DNA of 64,000 nucleotides from Aurantimonas endophytica (GTDB lineage Bacteria > Pseudomonadota > Alphaproteobacteria > Rhizobiales > Rhizobiaceae). The DNA lies in contig NZ_JACIEM010000006.1 of assembly GCF_014196845.1 (NCBI RefSeq), forward strand, positions 372,001-436,000. Direction: 5' to 3'. Positions 44,640 through 54,283 of this stretch are shown in pieces. Each line of letters opens with the position of its first letter. Positions within the stretch are counted from its first letter, which is position 1. Position numbers and translations under genes: made by a program. The notes below the pieces were generated by a model, which saw only the letters and a program-made list of their open reading frames with translations, did not search any database and was not told where the DNA came from.

Positions 44640-45578
44640 TCAGCGCCGCGCCTCGATCGCATCCCAGAGCAGCGCCGCGATATCCGGCCCGCCGAAGCGC
44701 TTGATCTCGCGGATGCCGGTCGGCGAGGTGACGTTGATCTCGGTCAGCAGGTCGCCGATCACGTCGATGCCGACGAAGATCAGGCCGCGCTCCTTCAGCG
44801 CCGGGCCGATGCGCCGGCAGATCTCCCTCTCCCGCTCCGTCAGCTCGGTCGCCTCGGCGCGGCCGCCGACATGCATGTTGGAGCGCGCATCGGTCTCGGA
44901 GGGGACGCGGTTGATCGCGCCGGCATATTCACCGTCGACCAGGATGATGCGCTTGTCGCCCTTGCGCACGTCCTTCAGGTAGCGCTGCACGATGAACGGC
45001 TCGCGGAAGAGGAGCCCGAACGTCTCCAGGAACGAGGTGAGGTTGCGGTCGCCCTCGGTGATGTGGAACACCCCGGCGCCGCCATTGCCGTAGAGCGGCT
45101 TCAGCACGATCTCGCCGAACTCCGCGCGGAACGCGGCGACTTCCTCCGGGTCCTTGGTGATCAGCGTCTCCGGCATCAGGTCGGCGAACTCGGTGACGAA
45201 GATCTTCTCCGGCGCGTTGCGGACCGAGGCGGGGTCGTTGACCACCAGCGTCTTCGGGTGGATGCGGTCGAGAATATGCGTCGAGGTGATGTAGGCCATG
45301 TCGAAGGGCGGGTCCTGGCGCAGCAGCACGACGTCCATCTCGGCGAGGTCGACCTTCTCCGTCGGCCCGAGGGTGAAGTGGTTGCCCTGTTCCTCGCGCA
45401 CCTCCATCGCCTCGCCGCGGGCCGTGGCGCGGCCATCGCGCAGCGACAGCCTGTCGGGCGTATAGTGGAACAGCGTGTGGCCGCGCTGCTGCGCCTCGAG
45501 GCAGAGGGCGAAGGTGGAGTCGCCCTTGATCGAGATCGAGGAGACATGGTCCATCTGGACGGCGACTTTGAGCGCCAT
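44640..45578 (-). CDS. gshB: Glutathione synthase
   Basis: A 312-residue ATP-grasp enzyme joining gamma-glutamylcysteine and glycine. Visible parts: [56 protein letters not shown] (glycine-rich loop) and the C-terminal [23 protein letters not shown] with metal ligands. Length is typical of proteobacterial GshB. It is probably monocistronic. Confidence 0.95.
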   Translation of the reverse strand: MALKVAVQMDHVSSISIKGDSTFALCLEAQQRGHTLFHYTPDRLSLRDGRATARGEAMEVREEQGNHFTLGPTEKVDLAEMDVVLLRQDPPFDMAYITSTHILDRIHPKTLVVNDPASVRNAPEKIFVTEFADLMPETLITKDPEEVAAFRAEFGEIVLKPLYGNGGAGVFHITEGDRNLTSFLETFGLLFREPFIVQRYLKDVRKGDKRIILVDGEYAGAINRVPSETDARSNMHVGGRAEATELTEREREICRRIGPALKERGLIFVGIDVIGDLLTEINVTSPTGIREIKRFGGPDIAALLWDAIEARR

Positions 45579-45664
45579 GGCGGCTGTCCTTGACTGGGGA
45601 GGGGAGGTTTCGCCGCTGTGGTAGCGCCGTCGCGCCCGTCAGGCAACGGCAGCGGTGCGGGGCA

Positions 45665-46702
45665 TCAGCCCCCGGGCAGTGCGATCCAGCGGCGGCCGGT
45701 GGTCTCCACCCCGAAGAAGCGCGGCGTGCGTGCGAAGGTCGCGAGCCCTGCCAGCGCCGCCAGCGGCTCGGTCACCACATAGAGCGGAATGTCCTTGAGC
45801 AGGGCGCTGTGCGGCGCCTTGTCCTCGAAGGCGGCGCGGATCTGGTCGGCCTTCAGGATCGGAAGAATGCGCTGGAAGATGCCGCCGCCGATGAACACGC
45901 CGCCCCGCGCCATGAAGATCAGCGCGATGTCGCCGGCGACGCGGCCGAGATAGGTGGCGAACAGGTCGACCGCCTCGATCGAGGCCGCGTCGCCGCGACC
46001 GGCCGCGGCCTCGGTGATCTCGGCGGGCGTCGCGTGCACCGGCTCAGCGCCGTTCACGGCGGCGATCGCCTGGTAGAGATTGACCAGGCCGCGCCCGCAC
46101 AGAACCTGCTCGGCCGAGACCCGTCCCTCGATCGTCTTCAGATGCGGCCAGATGGCGAGGTCGCGCGCCGTGCGCGGCCCGAGATCGACATGGCCGCCCT
46201 CGCCGGCGACCGGGATCCACATGTTGCGCGCCCGCACCAGCCCGGCGACGCCGAGTCCGGTTCCGGGCCCGAGCACCGCGCGGCTCGCGCCTTCGTGGAC
46301 TGTGCCACCGCCGATCTGGCTGCGAGACGTCGCCGGCAGCGAGGAGATCGCCAGCGCCTGCGCCTCGAAATCGTTGAGGACGATGACCTCGCCGAGCCCG
46401 AGGCCGGCGAGCATCTGCCGCGGCCGCACCACCCAGGGGCAATTGGTCAGGTCGATCTCGTCGCCGTCGACCGGGCCGGCGACGGCGAGCACCGCCGATT
46501 GCGGCTGGATCGAGGTCTTGTCGAGCACGCTCGCCTGGATCGCCTCGTCGATCGTCGCGAAGTCGGCGGTCTGGACGACCGGAAACATCTTCGGCTCGGC
46601 GAAGGCATCGAGAAGGATGGCGAAACGCGCATTGGTGCCGCCGATATCGCCGATCAGGATCGGAAATTTCAGGGCGTCGTTGCCGCCGCGTCGCTCCGCC
46701 AT
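45665..46702 (-). CDS. glk: Glucokinase (ROK-unlike, bacterial Glk family)
   Basis: A 345-residue glucokinase with the phosphate-binding loop [16 protein letters not shown], the [10 protein letters not shown] region and [11 protein letters not shown] and [12 protein letters not shown] motifs of the E. coli Glk family. It phosphorylates glucose to glucose 6-phosphate, feeding the Entner-Doudoroff and pentose phosphate pathways (gnd is also in this window). ATG 46702 gives a short polar leader before the conserved start. Confidence 0.93.
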   Translation of the reverse strand: MAERRGGNDALKFPILIGDIGGTNARFAILLDAFAEPKMFPVVQTADFATIDEAIQASVLDKTSIQPQSAVLAVAGPVDGDEIDLTNCPWVVRPRQMLAGLGLGEVIVLNDFEAQALAISSLPATSRSQIGGGTVHEGASRAVLGPGTGLGVAGLVRARNMWIPVAGEGGHVDLGPRTARDLAIWPHLKTIEGRVSAEQVLCGRGLVNLYQAIAAVNGAEPVHATPAEITEAAAGRGDAASIEAVDLFATYLGRVAGDIALIFMARGGVFIGGGIFQRILPILKADQIRAAFEDKAPHSALLKDIPLYVVTEPLAALAGLATFARTPRFFGVETTGRRWIALPGG

Positions 46703-47422
46703 TGCTGCCCGCCTGTCTGGGTTGGGAGAATGCCGTCCATAGCGCTTCCGGCCGTCCGACGCAAAATCTCCAGGCCTTGGAAAAATTCGGATGCCGATCG
46801 CGCGGCCTGCGACGCGGCGCGCGAAATCAGCGCCGCGCCCGGTTGCTGCCGGACCGGCGGTCGGAGCCGCGTTGCCGCCCCGACAAGCGGAGCAGCGGAT
46901 CGCCGAGGGCGAGCCCTCGAAACTTTACAATGCGGCACGCCCCCGGCGATCCGCGCGATGTCTTTGCGGCTTCGACACGTGCTTCCCCGCCGTGACGCGA
47001 CGCTACCGCGACGCTGGCAGGGGGCACTGGCGGCCGGCTCTTCCCGGGTGTCCCCGGTCAAGCGGACCGATCCGCAGCCTCCTCGTAATGGGAGACGGTC
47101 CGGCGGCGCCTCGAAACCGTCCGGGCCGGCGCGCCTCCGGAAGGCGCGTCCGTCGCGGACACCGCTCGCCGCCCCGGCCGATCCCGGCGATCGTCCGTGC
47201 CCGCCCGGGCGGCGATGAGGGGAGTATGCGGCGGCGGCGAGGGGCGGGGATTAATGGGGTCCCAGATTTTCGAGGAGGGACTTTTTCGTGCCTCGCCTGC
47301 AGGGCTGAGGGGCCGCATGACCCCCCTCTGTCCTGCCGGACATCTCCCCCACAAGGGGGAGATCGACAGGCACGGTAGGCCGCGTCCGATCGTCGACGGC
47401 CGCAAGACCGGCAGGATCGGGT
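46703..47422. other. Long intergenic stretch between glk and mepA
   Basis: About 720 bp with only spurious GC-rich frames. The recognisable content is a rhizobial-type palindromic repeat at 47321-47364. The remainder shows no RNA gene, promoter pair or conserved frame that I could support. Confidence 0.5.
47321..47364. repeat. Rhizobial-type intergenic palindromic repeat (RIME-like)
   Basis: A C-run and CTCTGTCCTGCCGGACA lead into ATCTCCCCC (47342-47350), ACAA, GGGGGAGAT (47355-47363), a perfect 9-bp stem. The word order CTCTGTCCTGCCGGACATCT followed by this stem is a familiar repeated intergenic element of Rhizobium, Mesorhizobium and Brucella (recalled, not searched). Confidence 0.6.
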
Positions 47423-48424
47423 CTACTGCAGCGGGCGGCTGGTGGGGATCGGGACCGACGCCGTCGGGGCGTAGGAGAGGGCGCCGGGGACGGCGTCGCG
47501 CGGTGCGGCGGCGAGGACCGGGTTGCCCGAGCCCATGCCCGGCGCGTTGAGGACGACGCGGCACTGGTTCGGCAGGTCGGCGAGGCCCATCGGCCGCTTC
47601 GGCTTGGCGGGCTTGGCGGGCTTGGCGTTGGGCGGTGGCGGCTTCAGCGCGACGTTGAACCACCAGCCGAGATCGCCGCAGCCGTCGCCGCTGCCGGTCG
47701 ATTCCTGCGGCGTGCAGCCGGCCGATCCCGGCTGGCAGCGCAGGCGGACGTGGAAATGTTCGTGATGGCCGTAGATCGGCCGCACCTTGTTGAGCCAGGC
47801 GCGGTCGCGGCCGGCCGTCTCGCAGAGCTTCTTCTTGATGCCGGGATGGACGAAGACGCGCTGCACCTCGCGGTCTTCGGCGGCGAGGCGGATGAGGTCG
47901 CGGTAATTGTCGGTCCAGATCCGGTCGTCGACGGTGAGCGTTCCCTCCCGCAGCACCGAGCGGAAGGCGAAATCCTCGCGCGCCTGTTGCGTGAGGCGTT
48001 GCGCCGGCATCGGCTGCAGCCAGATGTCGGCGTCGAGGCCGATCTGGTGCGAGGCATGGCCGAAGGGCAGCGGGCCGCCCCGGGCCTGGGAGATGTCGCC
48101 GACCAGCAGCCCCGGCCAGATGCCGCGCCGCGCCGCCTCGTCCGACAGCTGCTGGAGAAAGGCGATGGTGGCGGGATGGCCGAAGCGCCGCTCGCGCGAC
48201 AGCCGCATCGCCTGCCAGTGCGGCCCGTCCGCGGGAAGCTCCGCAGCGCCCGCGAGGCAGCCTTTGGAATAGAAGCCGACGCTTTCCGGTGCGAGGGCGG
48301 CGGGACTGGCCTTGGCGGCGAACAGCTCCTTGGCCGGCGGCTCGGCATTGGCGGCGCCGGCGGCAAGGACGAGCGCCAGCAGCGTGGCAGCCAAGCGCCC
48401 GGCTTTTCGTCCTGTCGCCATCAT
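47423..48424 (-). CDS. mepA: Penicillin-insensitive murein endopeptidase (MepA)
   Basis: A 333-residue periplasmic endopeptidase with a signal peptide (RLAATLLALVLAAGAANA) and LAS-type zinc motifs: GHASHQIGLDADIWLQP (histidine and aspartate) and GHHEHFHVRLRC. It cleaves D-alanyl-meso-diaminopimelate cross-links of peptidoglycan. A Pro/Lys-rich linker (KPPPPNAKPAKPAKPKRP) and a unique tail of about 60 residues follow the catalytic domain, making it longer than E. coli MepA (274). ATG 48424 or 48421 are both possible starts. Confidence 0.9.
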   Translation of the reverse strand: MMATGRKAGRLAATLLALVLAAGAANAEPPAKELFAAKASPAALAPESVGFYSKGCLAGAAELPADGPHWQAMRLSRERRFGHPATIAFLQQLSDEAARRGIWPGLLVGDISQARGGPLPFGHASHQIGLDADIWLQPMPAQRLTQQAREDFAFRSVLREGTLTVDDRIWTDNYRDLIRLAAEDREVQRVFVHPGIKKKLCETAGRDRAWLNKVRPIYGHHEHFHVRLRCQPGSAGCTPQESTGSGDGCGDLGWWFNVALKPPPPNAKPAKPAKPKRPMGLADLPNQCRVVLNAPGMGSGNPVLAAAPRDAVPGALSYAPTASVPIPTSRPLQ

Positions 48425-48573
48425 CTTAGGGTCTTCCCTGTCGCTCTCTCGCGGCAAGCCTAGCGCGGGATCATGGTCCGAGCCTTGCGCGCCTGCCGCG
48501 TCCTGTCCCCCACCGCGTCACCGCGGCCGGGCGCCGACCCTGCCGCCGCGATGAGCCGATTTGAAGGCGGAGG

Positions 48574-49566
48574 TCAGCCGGCGACGTCGACCCAGTCGCC
48601 GGTGCGACCGGCTTCGAAGAGGGCGTCGATGGCCGCCTGGTTGCGGCGGCTGGATTCCAGCGGGAACAGCGCGACGTCGCGGCCGCGCGCCTTCTCGGCG
48701 AAGGCCTCGACCTGCAGACGGTACTGGTTGACGCCGGGAAAGCGGAAGATCTCGGCGCGGCGGTGCTGGCGATCATGCAGCGTGACGCTGTCGCCGTCGT
48801 AGAGGCCGGCATTGAAGGGCGCGGCGACCTCGATGACGCCGTCCTCGCCGTGGAAGACCATGGTCTGGCGATGCGCCATGCCGGTGCCGAGCGTGAGGCT
48901 CAGGCCGAAATCGCCGAAATCCGCCGTGCCGGTGACGAAGCTGTCGGTGCCGAAGGCGGGATCGATGACGACGTTCGCGCGCACCCGGCGCGGCTCGAGC
49001 CCGGTGGCGAAACGGGCGGCGACGAGCGGATAGACGCCGATGTCGCGCAGCGCGCCGCCGCCCAGCTCCGGCCGGTTGCGCATGTTGGCGGGGTCGACAT
49101 TGTGATAGCTGAACGTCGATTCGACGTGCCGCAGCCGGCCGATGGCGCCGGAGGCGACGAGGTCGCGCACCGTCAGCCATTGCGGATGGTAGGTGATCAT
49201 GAAGGCTTCGGCGACCACGATTCCGGCCGCTTCCGCCGCTGCCGCGATCTCGGCGATCTCGGCGGCGTTCATGCCCATCGGCTTCTCGCAGAGCACGTGC
49301 TTGCCGGCGGCGATGGCCTTCAGCGTCCATTCGGCATGCTGGGCGGTGGGCAGCGGGATGTAGACCGCCTCGACGTCGGGCGAGGCCAGCAGCGCCTCGT
49401 AGCTGCCGAACGCCTGGCGGATGCCGTAGGTCGCCGCGATTTCGAAGGCGCGTTCGCCGTCGCGGCTGGCGATCGCCACCAGCGAGCCGTTGAGCGACTC
49501 GGCGATCGCCGGGATCAGGCGGTCGCGCCCGATCTTGGCGGTGGACAATATTCCCCAGTTCAGCAT
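48574..49566 (-). CDS. Gfo/Idh/MocA family oxidoreductase
   Basis: A 330-residue NAD(P)-dependent oxidoreductase. The N-terminal Rossmann fold shows WGILSTAKIGRDRLIPAI, then VYIPLPTAQHAEW and the EKP catalytic motif in HVLCEKPMGMNA. The C-terminal domain has GGGALRDIGVYPL. Substrates are typically sugars, inositols or dehydrogenated nucleoside sugars; this one is undetermined. The adjacent kinase gene (49653) on the same strand is 86 bp upstream and may be co-transcribed. Confidence 0.88.
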   Translation of the reverse strand: MLNWGILSTAKIGRDRLIPAIAESLNGSLVAIASRDGERAFEIAATYGIRQAFGSYEALLASPDVEAVYIPLPTAQHAEWTLKAIAAGKHVLCEKPMGMNAAEIAEIAAAAEAAGIVVAEAFMITYHPQWLTVRDLVASGAIGRLRHVESTFSYHNVDPANMRNRPELGGGALRDIGVYPLVAARFATGLEPRRVRANVVIDPAFGTDSFVTGTADFGDFGLSLTLGTGMAHRQTMVFHGEDGVIEVAAPFNAGLYDGDSVTLHDRQHRRAEIFRFPGVNQYRLQVEAFAEKARGRDVALFPLESSRRNQAAIDALFEAGRTGDWVDVAG

Positions 49567-49652
49567 CGCGTCCCTCCGGCGGCAGGCATCCGGCCAGGTG
49601 CAGCCGGATGCGGACGTCGGGAATGTGGGTGGGGAACGCCCGGCGGCGAGTG

Positions 49653-50654
49653 TCAGCCGGCGAGAATGGCCGCGACCTCGGGCAGGCGGTCGAGCGGGGT
49701 CTGCGGGCGGGGGCCGATCTGGCCGATGATGTGGCCGGCCGCCGCGACGCCGAGCCGGGCGCTCTTCTCGTGATCGAGCCCCGACGTGTAGCCGCGCAGG
49801 AAGCCGCTGGCGAAGAGGTCGCCGGCGCCGGTCGTGTCGACCACCTGGTCGACGGGACTTGCCGCGACGGTGATGCGCGTCTCGCCGTCGAGGACGATGC
49901 AGCCCTTCTCGCTGCGGGTGACGATGGCGAAGCGCTTGACGTCCGCCGCCAGACGGTCGAGCGCCGGCTCCAGCGTCTCGGTCTCGTAGAGCGACATGGC
50001 CTCGCTCTCGTTGGCGAAGACGATGTCGACCGTGCCGGTGCGCATCAGCTCCAGGAACTCGTCCCTGTAGCGATGGACGCAGAAGGAATCCGACAGCGTC
50101 ATCGCCACCTCGCGGCCGTTGGCGTGGGCGATGCCCGCCGCCTCGACGATCGCCTGCTTGGCGCGCGGCGGATCCCAGAGATAGCCCTCGAAATAGGTGA
50201 CCTTGGCGGCCGCAACGATCGCCGGGTCGATGTCCTCGGGGCCGAGCTCGACGCAGGCGCCGAGATAGGTGTTCATCGAGCGCTCGCCGTCCGGCGTGAC
50301 GAGGATCATCGAGCGCGCCGTCGGCGGATGGCCATCGAGCGGCGTCGTGGCGAAGTGGACGCCGAGCGAGCGGATGTCGTGGGCGAAGATCTCGCCGAGC
50401 TGGTCGTTGGAGACCTTGCCGAAATAGGCGCCGGTGCCGCCGAGGCTGACGAGGCCGGCGATGGTGTTGCCGGCGCTGCCGCCGGAGGTCTCGATGGCCG
50501 GGCCCATGGCACCGTAGAGATGCTCGGCGCGCTCGGCGTCGATCAGCGTCATGCCGCCCTTCTGGATGGTTTCTCGCTCGAGAAATGCATCGTCGGTGCG
50601 GGAGATGATGTCGACGATGGCGTTGCCGATCGTCAGGACGTCGTATTCGGCCAT
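49653..50654 (-). CDS. PfkB family carbohydrate kinase, adenosine kinase-like
   Basis: A 333-residue ribokinase-fold enzyme. It begins MAEYDVLTIGNAIVDIISRTDDAFL and has SGGSAGNTIAGLVSLGG, the FGKVSNDQLG region and the PfkB signature DTTGAGDLFASGFL with the catalytic aspartate. The overall pattern is that of alphaproteobacterial proteins annotated adenosine kinase. ATG 50654 is the family start; the much longer frame upstream is antisense to the next gene. Confidence 0.9.
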   Translation of the reverse strand: MAEYDVLTIGNAIVDIISRTDDAFLERETIQKGGMTLIDAERAEHLYGAMGPAIETSGGSAGNTIAGLVSLGGTGAYFGKVSNDQLGEIFAHDIRSLGVHFATTPLDGHPPTARSMILVTPDGERSMNTYLGACVELGPEDIDPAIVAAAKVTYFEGYLWDPPRAKQAIVEAAGIAHANGREVAMTLSDSFCVHRYRDEFLELMRTGTVDIVFANESEAMSLYETETLEPALDRLAADVKRFAIVTRSEKGCIVLDGETRITVAASPVDQVVDTTGAGDLFASGFLRGYTSGLDHEKSARLGVAAAGHIIGQIGPRPQTPLDRLPEVAAILAG

Positions 50655-50795
50655 GATCCGTTCCGTTGCTGGTGAATTGCCGGCCCTTCTAGAGCCTGCG
50701 GCGGCGCATGGCCAGCGCGGAAGGGCGTATCCGGCGGCGTTGCGGCCGCGGGGGGCTGCGCCTATCTCCGGGGCGATGCCAGGAGAGACGCAAAG

Positions 50796-51539
50796 ATGAT
50801 CCTCACTTCCGCCGCCCTCGCCTTCCGCGACATCTTCTCGCAGCCTTTCCGCGCGGCGCTGTGGAAGACGCTCGGCCTTGCCGCGGTCGTGCTGATCGCG
50901 CTGTGGTTCGGCGTCGGCTGGCTGTTCGAATGGCTGGCGGTGCCGTTCCTGGGCAATCTCTTTCCCGACGCCCCCGCCTGGGTCGACCAGGCCGGCACGG
51001 TCGCGGGCTTCGCGGCGGGGCTGGCGCTGGCGGTGCTGCTCGCCTTCCTTATCGGCCCGGTCAGCGCGGTGATCGCCAGCCTGTTCCTCGACGACGTCGC
51101 CGAAGTCGTCGAGCGCGAGAGCTATCCGGAAGCCCCGCAGGGTACTGCGATGGCATTCCTGCCGGGTCTCGTCCTGTCGGTAAAATTCTTCGGCGTGGTG
51201 ATCCTCGGCAATCTCCTCGCCTTCGCGCTGCTGCTGGTGCCGGGCGTCAACATCGCCGCCTTCTTCCTCGTCAACGGCTATTTGCTGGGGCGGGAGTATT
51301 TCGAGTTCGCGGCGTTGCGCTATCGCACGGAGAACGAGGCGAAGGCGCTTCGGGGGCGCTATGGCACCACGGTGTTCTTCGCCGGCCTCGTCATCGCCGG
51401 CTTCCTCGCCGTTCCGCTGCTCAATCTTTTGACGCCGCTCTTCGCCGCGGCGCTGATGGTGCATCTCCACCAGCGCGTCGCGAAGAAGGAGGGCGGGTTG
51501 ATCGCGTCGGCAGAGATTCCGCGGGTGGCGCGGGGGTAA
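50796..51539 (+). CDS. CysZ/EI24-like membrane protein (sulfate transporter CysZ family)
   Basis: A 247-residue protein with about four to six hydrophobic segments. The layout (FRDIFSQPFRAALWKTL near the start, a GPVSAVIASLFLDDVAEVVERESYP segment, and REYFEFAALRYR) matches the EI24/CysZ family of sulfate-permease-like proteins in alphaproteobacteria. No cys operon is nearby, so the substrate is not established. Confidence 0.7.
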   Translation: MILTSAALAFRDIFSQPFRAALWKTLGLAAVVLIALWFGVGWLFEWLAVPFLGNLFPDAPAWVDQAGTVAGFAAGLALAVLLAFLIGPVSAVIASLFLDDVAEVVERESYPEAPQGTAMAFLPGLVLSVKFFGVVILGNLLAFALLLVPGVNIAAFFLVNGYLLGREYFEFAALRYRTENEAKALRGRYGTTVFFAGLVIAGFLAVPLLNLLTPLFAAALMVHLHQRVAKKEGGLIASAEIPRVARG

Positions 51540-51622
51540 GGGAGCGGGCCTGGCCGGCGTCGGCCGCATCCATGCCAAGCCCGAGGCGTTAGCCCTGGCA
51601 GGGAAGCAGAAGGACCAACGCC

Positions 51623-52141
51623 ATGAGCTACGCCCGCTTCGCCGGCATGATCGCCACGTCCACCGTCGTCATGTTCGCCCTGATGTATCTCAACACCTAC
51701 GCGCTGGACCACGTCTTCTACAGCCAGACGCGGACCTGGATGGCGATCTACATGGGCGCCGTGATGGCCGTCATCATGCTGGGCTTCATGTGGTCCATGT
51801 ACGGGAACAAGGCGGCCAATTTCGCCATTCTCGGCGCCGCGGTGATCGTCTTCGCGGGGTCGCTGTTCCTCGTGCGCAGCCAGGAGACGGTCGGCGACGT
51901 CGCCTACATGAAGGCGATGATCCCGCATCATTCGATCGCGATCCTGACCAGCGAGCGGGCCGAGATCACCGATCCGCGCGTGCGCCAGCTCGCCGACGAG
52001 ATCATCGAGGCGCAGGTGCGGGAGATCGACGAGATGAAGCGCCTGATCGCCGATCTCGAGGCAAGCCCACCGGCCGAAAGTGCGCCGGTGCTGCCGGCAC
52101 GCCCGGCGACTGCCGCCGACGGGCCTTCGCAGCCGCAGTAG
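51623..52141 (+). CDS. DUF305 domain membrane protein
   Basis: A 172-residue protein. Three hydrophobic segments occupy residues about 8-90, then a DUF305-type helical part begins with YMKAMIPHHSIAILTSERAEI. The MIPHH(S/D) motif is a likely metal-binding (copper) site in the family. The C-terminal tail is Pro/Ala-rich. Such proteins often accompany metal-resistance genes, but none is adjacent here. Confidence 0.8.
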   Translation: MSYARFAGMIATSTVVMFALMYLNTYALDHVFYSQTRTWMAIYMGAVMAVIMLGFMWSMYGNKAANFAILGAAVIVFAGSLFLVRSQETVGDVAYMKAMIPHHSIAILTSERAEITDPRVRQLADEIIEAQVREIDEMKRLIADLEASPPAESAPVLPARPATAADGPSQPQ

Positions 52142-52281
52142 CAGCGCGAGGGGAAGAAGCCGGGCTTCACGATCGCCGAGGTCCCGGACCTGCGTGATCC
52201 CGGCATGCTTGTGCGGAAACCACAGGCGCCACGTCGCTCATTTCGCGTTGCACAATCTTGGGCGGCAGGCAAAGTGGGAGC

Positions 52282-52884
52282 ATGAACCGTGCCGCCCTCC
52301 GGATACTCATCATCGACGAGAACCGCATCCGCTCGGCGGTGATCGAGGAAGGGCTGCGCGAGGCCGGGCATGGCGAGGTCACGACGGTCCATGACGTCGG
52401 CGGGATCGCGCGGCGCATTGCCGAGATCGAGCCGGACGTCATCGTCATCGACCTGGAAAATCCCAACCGCGACATGCTGGAAAGCATGTTCCAGCTCTCC
52501 CGTGCGGTGAAGCGGCCGATCGCCATGTTCGTCGACCGCTCCGACAGCGCCTCGATCGAGGCCGCGGTGGAGGCAGGCATCTCCGCCTATGTGGTGGACG
52601 GTTTGCGCAAGGAGCGGGTCAAGCCGGTGATCGAGATGGCGATCAGCCGGTTCAACGCATTCGCCCGGATGGCGCGCGAACTCGACGAAGCGCGCACCGA
52701 GCTCGAGAGCCGTCGGCTGGTCGACCGCGCCAAGGGCATCCTGATGACGTCGCGGGGCCTGTCGGAACAGGACGCCTACGCGCTGCTGCGCAAGACGGCG
52801 ATGAACCAGAACCGCAAGATCGCCGAGATCGCGCAGAGCCTGATCACGGCGGCCGACCTGCTGCGGCCGGGAGACGAGACATGA
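52282..52884 (+). CDS. nasT: ANTAR response regulator NasT
   Basis: A 200-residue protein with an N-terminal pseudo-receiver domain (RILIIDENRIRSAVIEEGLREAG, ...PDVIVIDLENPNRDMLE) and a C-terminal ANTAR RNA-binding domain (LESRRLVDRAKGILMTSRGLSEQDAYALLRKTAMNQNRKIAEIAQSLI). NasT is the antitermination factor of nitrate assimilation: free NasT binds paired hairpins in the leader RNA, while NasS holds it inactive without nitrate. ATG 52282 has GGGAG close by and overlaps nasS by 4 bp downstream. A candidate target leader is at 54284-54404. Confidence 0.93.
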   Translation: MNRAALRILIIDENRIRSAVIEEGLREAGHGEVTTVHDVGGIARRIAEIEPDVIVIDLENPNRDMLESMFQLSRAVKRPIAMFVDRSDSASIEAAVEAGISAYVVDGLRKERVKPVIEMAISRFNAFARMARELDEARTELESRRLVDRAKGILMTSRGLSEQDAYALLRKTAMNQNRKIAEIAQSLITAADLLRPGDET

Positions 52885-54089
52885 ATGCTGGCCACCGCGT
52901 CACCGTCGGCTTCCTGCCGCTTCTCGACAGCGCGATCCTGGTGGCGGCGCGTGAGAAGGGCTTCGCCGAGGCCGAAGGCATCGAGCTGTTCCTGGTGCGC
53001 GAGAATTCCTGGGCGAGCATCCGCGACCGCCTTGCCGTCGGCCATTTCGATGCCGCGCACATGCTCGCGCCGATGCCGATCGCCTTCAATCTCGGCCTCG
53101 CCCCGCTGGCGGCGCGCACCATCGCGCCGATGGCGCTCGGACTCGGCGGCAATGCCGTCACCGTCTCGCGACGCCTGTGGGATGCGATGAAGCACCACGG
53201 CGCCGCCGACGACCTGGATCCGGCTGAGGCCGGCAGGGCGCTCCGCGCGGCAATCACCGCGCCCCCCGGCGGCGAGCGGCCGCGCTTCGCCGTGGTCCAC
53301 CCGCATTCGGGGCACAATTACGAACTGCGCTACTGGCTCGCCGCCTGCGGCATCGATCCCGATCGCGACATCGAGATCGTCATCGTGCCGCCGCCGCTGA
53401 TGCCCGATGCGCTCGCCGCGGGCCGCATCGACGGATACTGCGTCGGGGAGCCGTGGAACACCGCCGCGGCAATCCGGGGCCTGGGCCGGATCGTCACCAC
53501 CAAGTCGTTGATCTGGCGCTCCAGCCCGGAAAAGGTCCTCGGCGCCTCGGCAGAATGGGCCGATGCCAATCCGCAAGCGCTGGCCGGGCTGCTGCGCGGG
53601 CTTTACCGCTCGGCCCGGTGGTGCGGCGACGCCGCCAATCGCGCCGAACTCGCCGAACTTCTGGCGGCGCCGGCCTATATCGGCTGCCCGGTGGAGTGGC
53701 TCGTCCCGGCATTGTCCGGGCACCTGCATGCAGGGGACGGGACGGAAGTCGACGTCGCGGACTTCTTCATCCCGCAAGAGCGGGCAGCCACCTTCCCCTG
53801 GAAGAGCCATGCGCTCTGGTTCTACAGCCAGATGGTGCGGTGGGGCCAGGTTGCGGCGAGCCCGCAGAACGAGGCGATCGCCCGCGACAGCTACCGCCCG
53901 GATCTCTACCGGAGCGCGCTTCGCTCGCTCGGCGTCGCCCTGCCCGGCGCCAATGCCAAGGTCGAGGGCGGCCTGACGGAGGCCACGCCCGTAGGCTCCG
54001 CCGGCGCCAGCCTCGTCCTGGGGCCGGACGGCTTCTTCGACGGGAAGGTCTTCGATCCGGACCGGATCGCCGAGTATCTGGTGTCCTGA
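52881..54089 (+). CDS. nasS: Nitrate sensor NasS (NrtA-like)
   Basis: A 402-residue protein of the NrtA/CmpA periplasmic-binding fold but without a signal peptide: it begins MNAGHRVTVGFLPLLDSAIL. Central segments include HMLAPMPIAFNLGL, FAVVHPHSGHNYELRYWLAACG and DGYCVGEPWNTAAAI, which correspond to the nitrate-binding region of NasS. It acts in the cytoplasm, binding nitrate and releasing NasT. It overlaps nasT (ATGA), so both are made together. Confidence 0.93.
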   Translation: MNAGHRVTVGFLPLLDSAILVAAREKGFAEAEGIELFLVRENSWASIRDRLAVGHFDAAHMLAPMPIAFNLGLAPLAARTIAPMALGLGGNAVTVSRRLWDAMKHHGAADDLDPAEAGRALRAAITAPPGGERPRFAVVHPHSGHNYELRYWLAACGIDPDRDIEIVIVPPPLMPDALAAGRIDGYCVGEPWNTAAAIRGLGRIVTTKSLIWRSSPEKVLGASAEWADANPQALAGLLRGLYRSARWCGDAANRAELAELLAAPAYIGCPVEWLVPALSGHLHAGDGTEVDVADFFIPQERAATFPWKSHALWFYSQMVRWGQVAASPQNEAIARDSYRPDLYRSALRSLGVALPGANAKVEGGLTEATPVGSAGASLVLGPDGFFDGKVFDPDRIAEYLVS

Positions 54090-54131
54090 CTGCCGACATC
54101 CCGCAACGGGCCCGCTCGATGGCTGACGCAG

Positions 54132-54148
54132 TGCACAAATCCTGTGCG
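54132..54148 (+). promoter_or_regulatory. Candidate NtrC binding site
   Basis: TGCAC (54132-54136), seven bases, GTGCG (54144-54148) matches the NtrC consensus TGCAC-N7-GTGCA with one mismatch. It lies about 110 bp upstream of a sigma54-type promoter, a normal distance for an NtrC enhancer site. Confidence 0.5.
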
Positions 54149-54256
54149 GCAGCGAGAGCCGGGTGAACATGTTTCGCGCAGGCCGGGAGGGCCCATCGGG
54201 AGGCAGTTTTCGATCAAGCCGCTGTTCGTGAAGGGATAATCGGATTCTCGGATATT

Positions 54257-54273
54257 TGGCACACTTCCTGCTT
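54257..54273 (+). promoter_or_regulatory. Sigma54 (RpoN) promoter of the nitrate assimilation operon
   Basis: TGGCAC (54257-54262) and CTGCTT (54268-54273) place the invariant GG and GC 10 bp apart, as required for the -24/-12 elements. Transcription should start near 54283, directly before the first ANTAR hairpin. One base (C for T) departs from the -12 consensus. Confidence 0.7.
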
Positions 54274-54283
54274 CACTTGGGGT

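Noticed and set aside
46669-47061. Minus-strand frame of 130 codons upstream of glk
   Set aside because: Low-complexity Arg/Ala/Ser composition, overlaps the glk start, no recognisable family.
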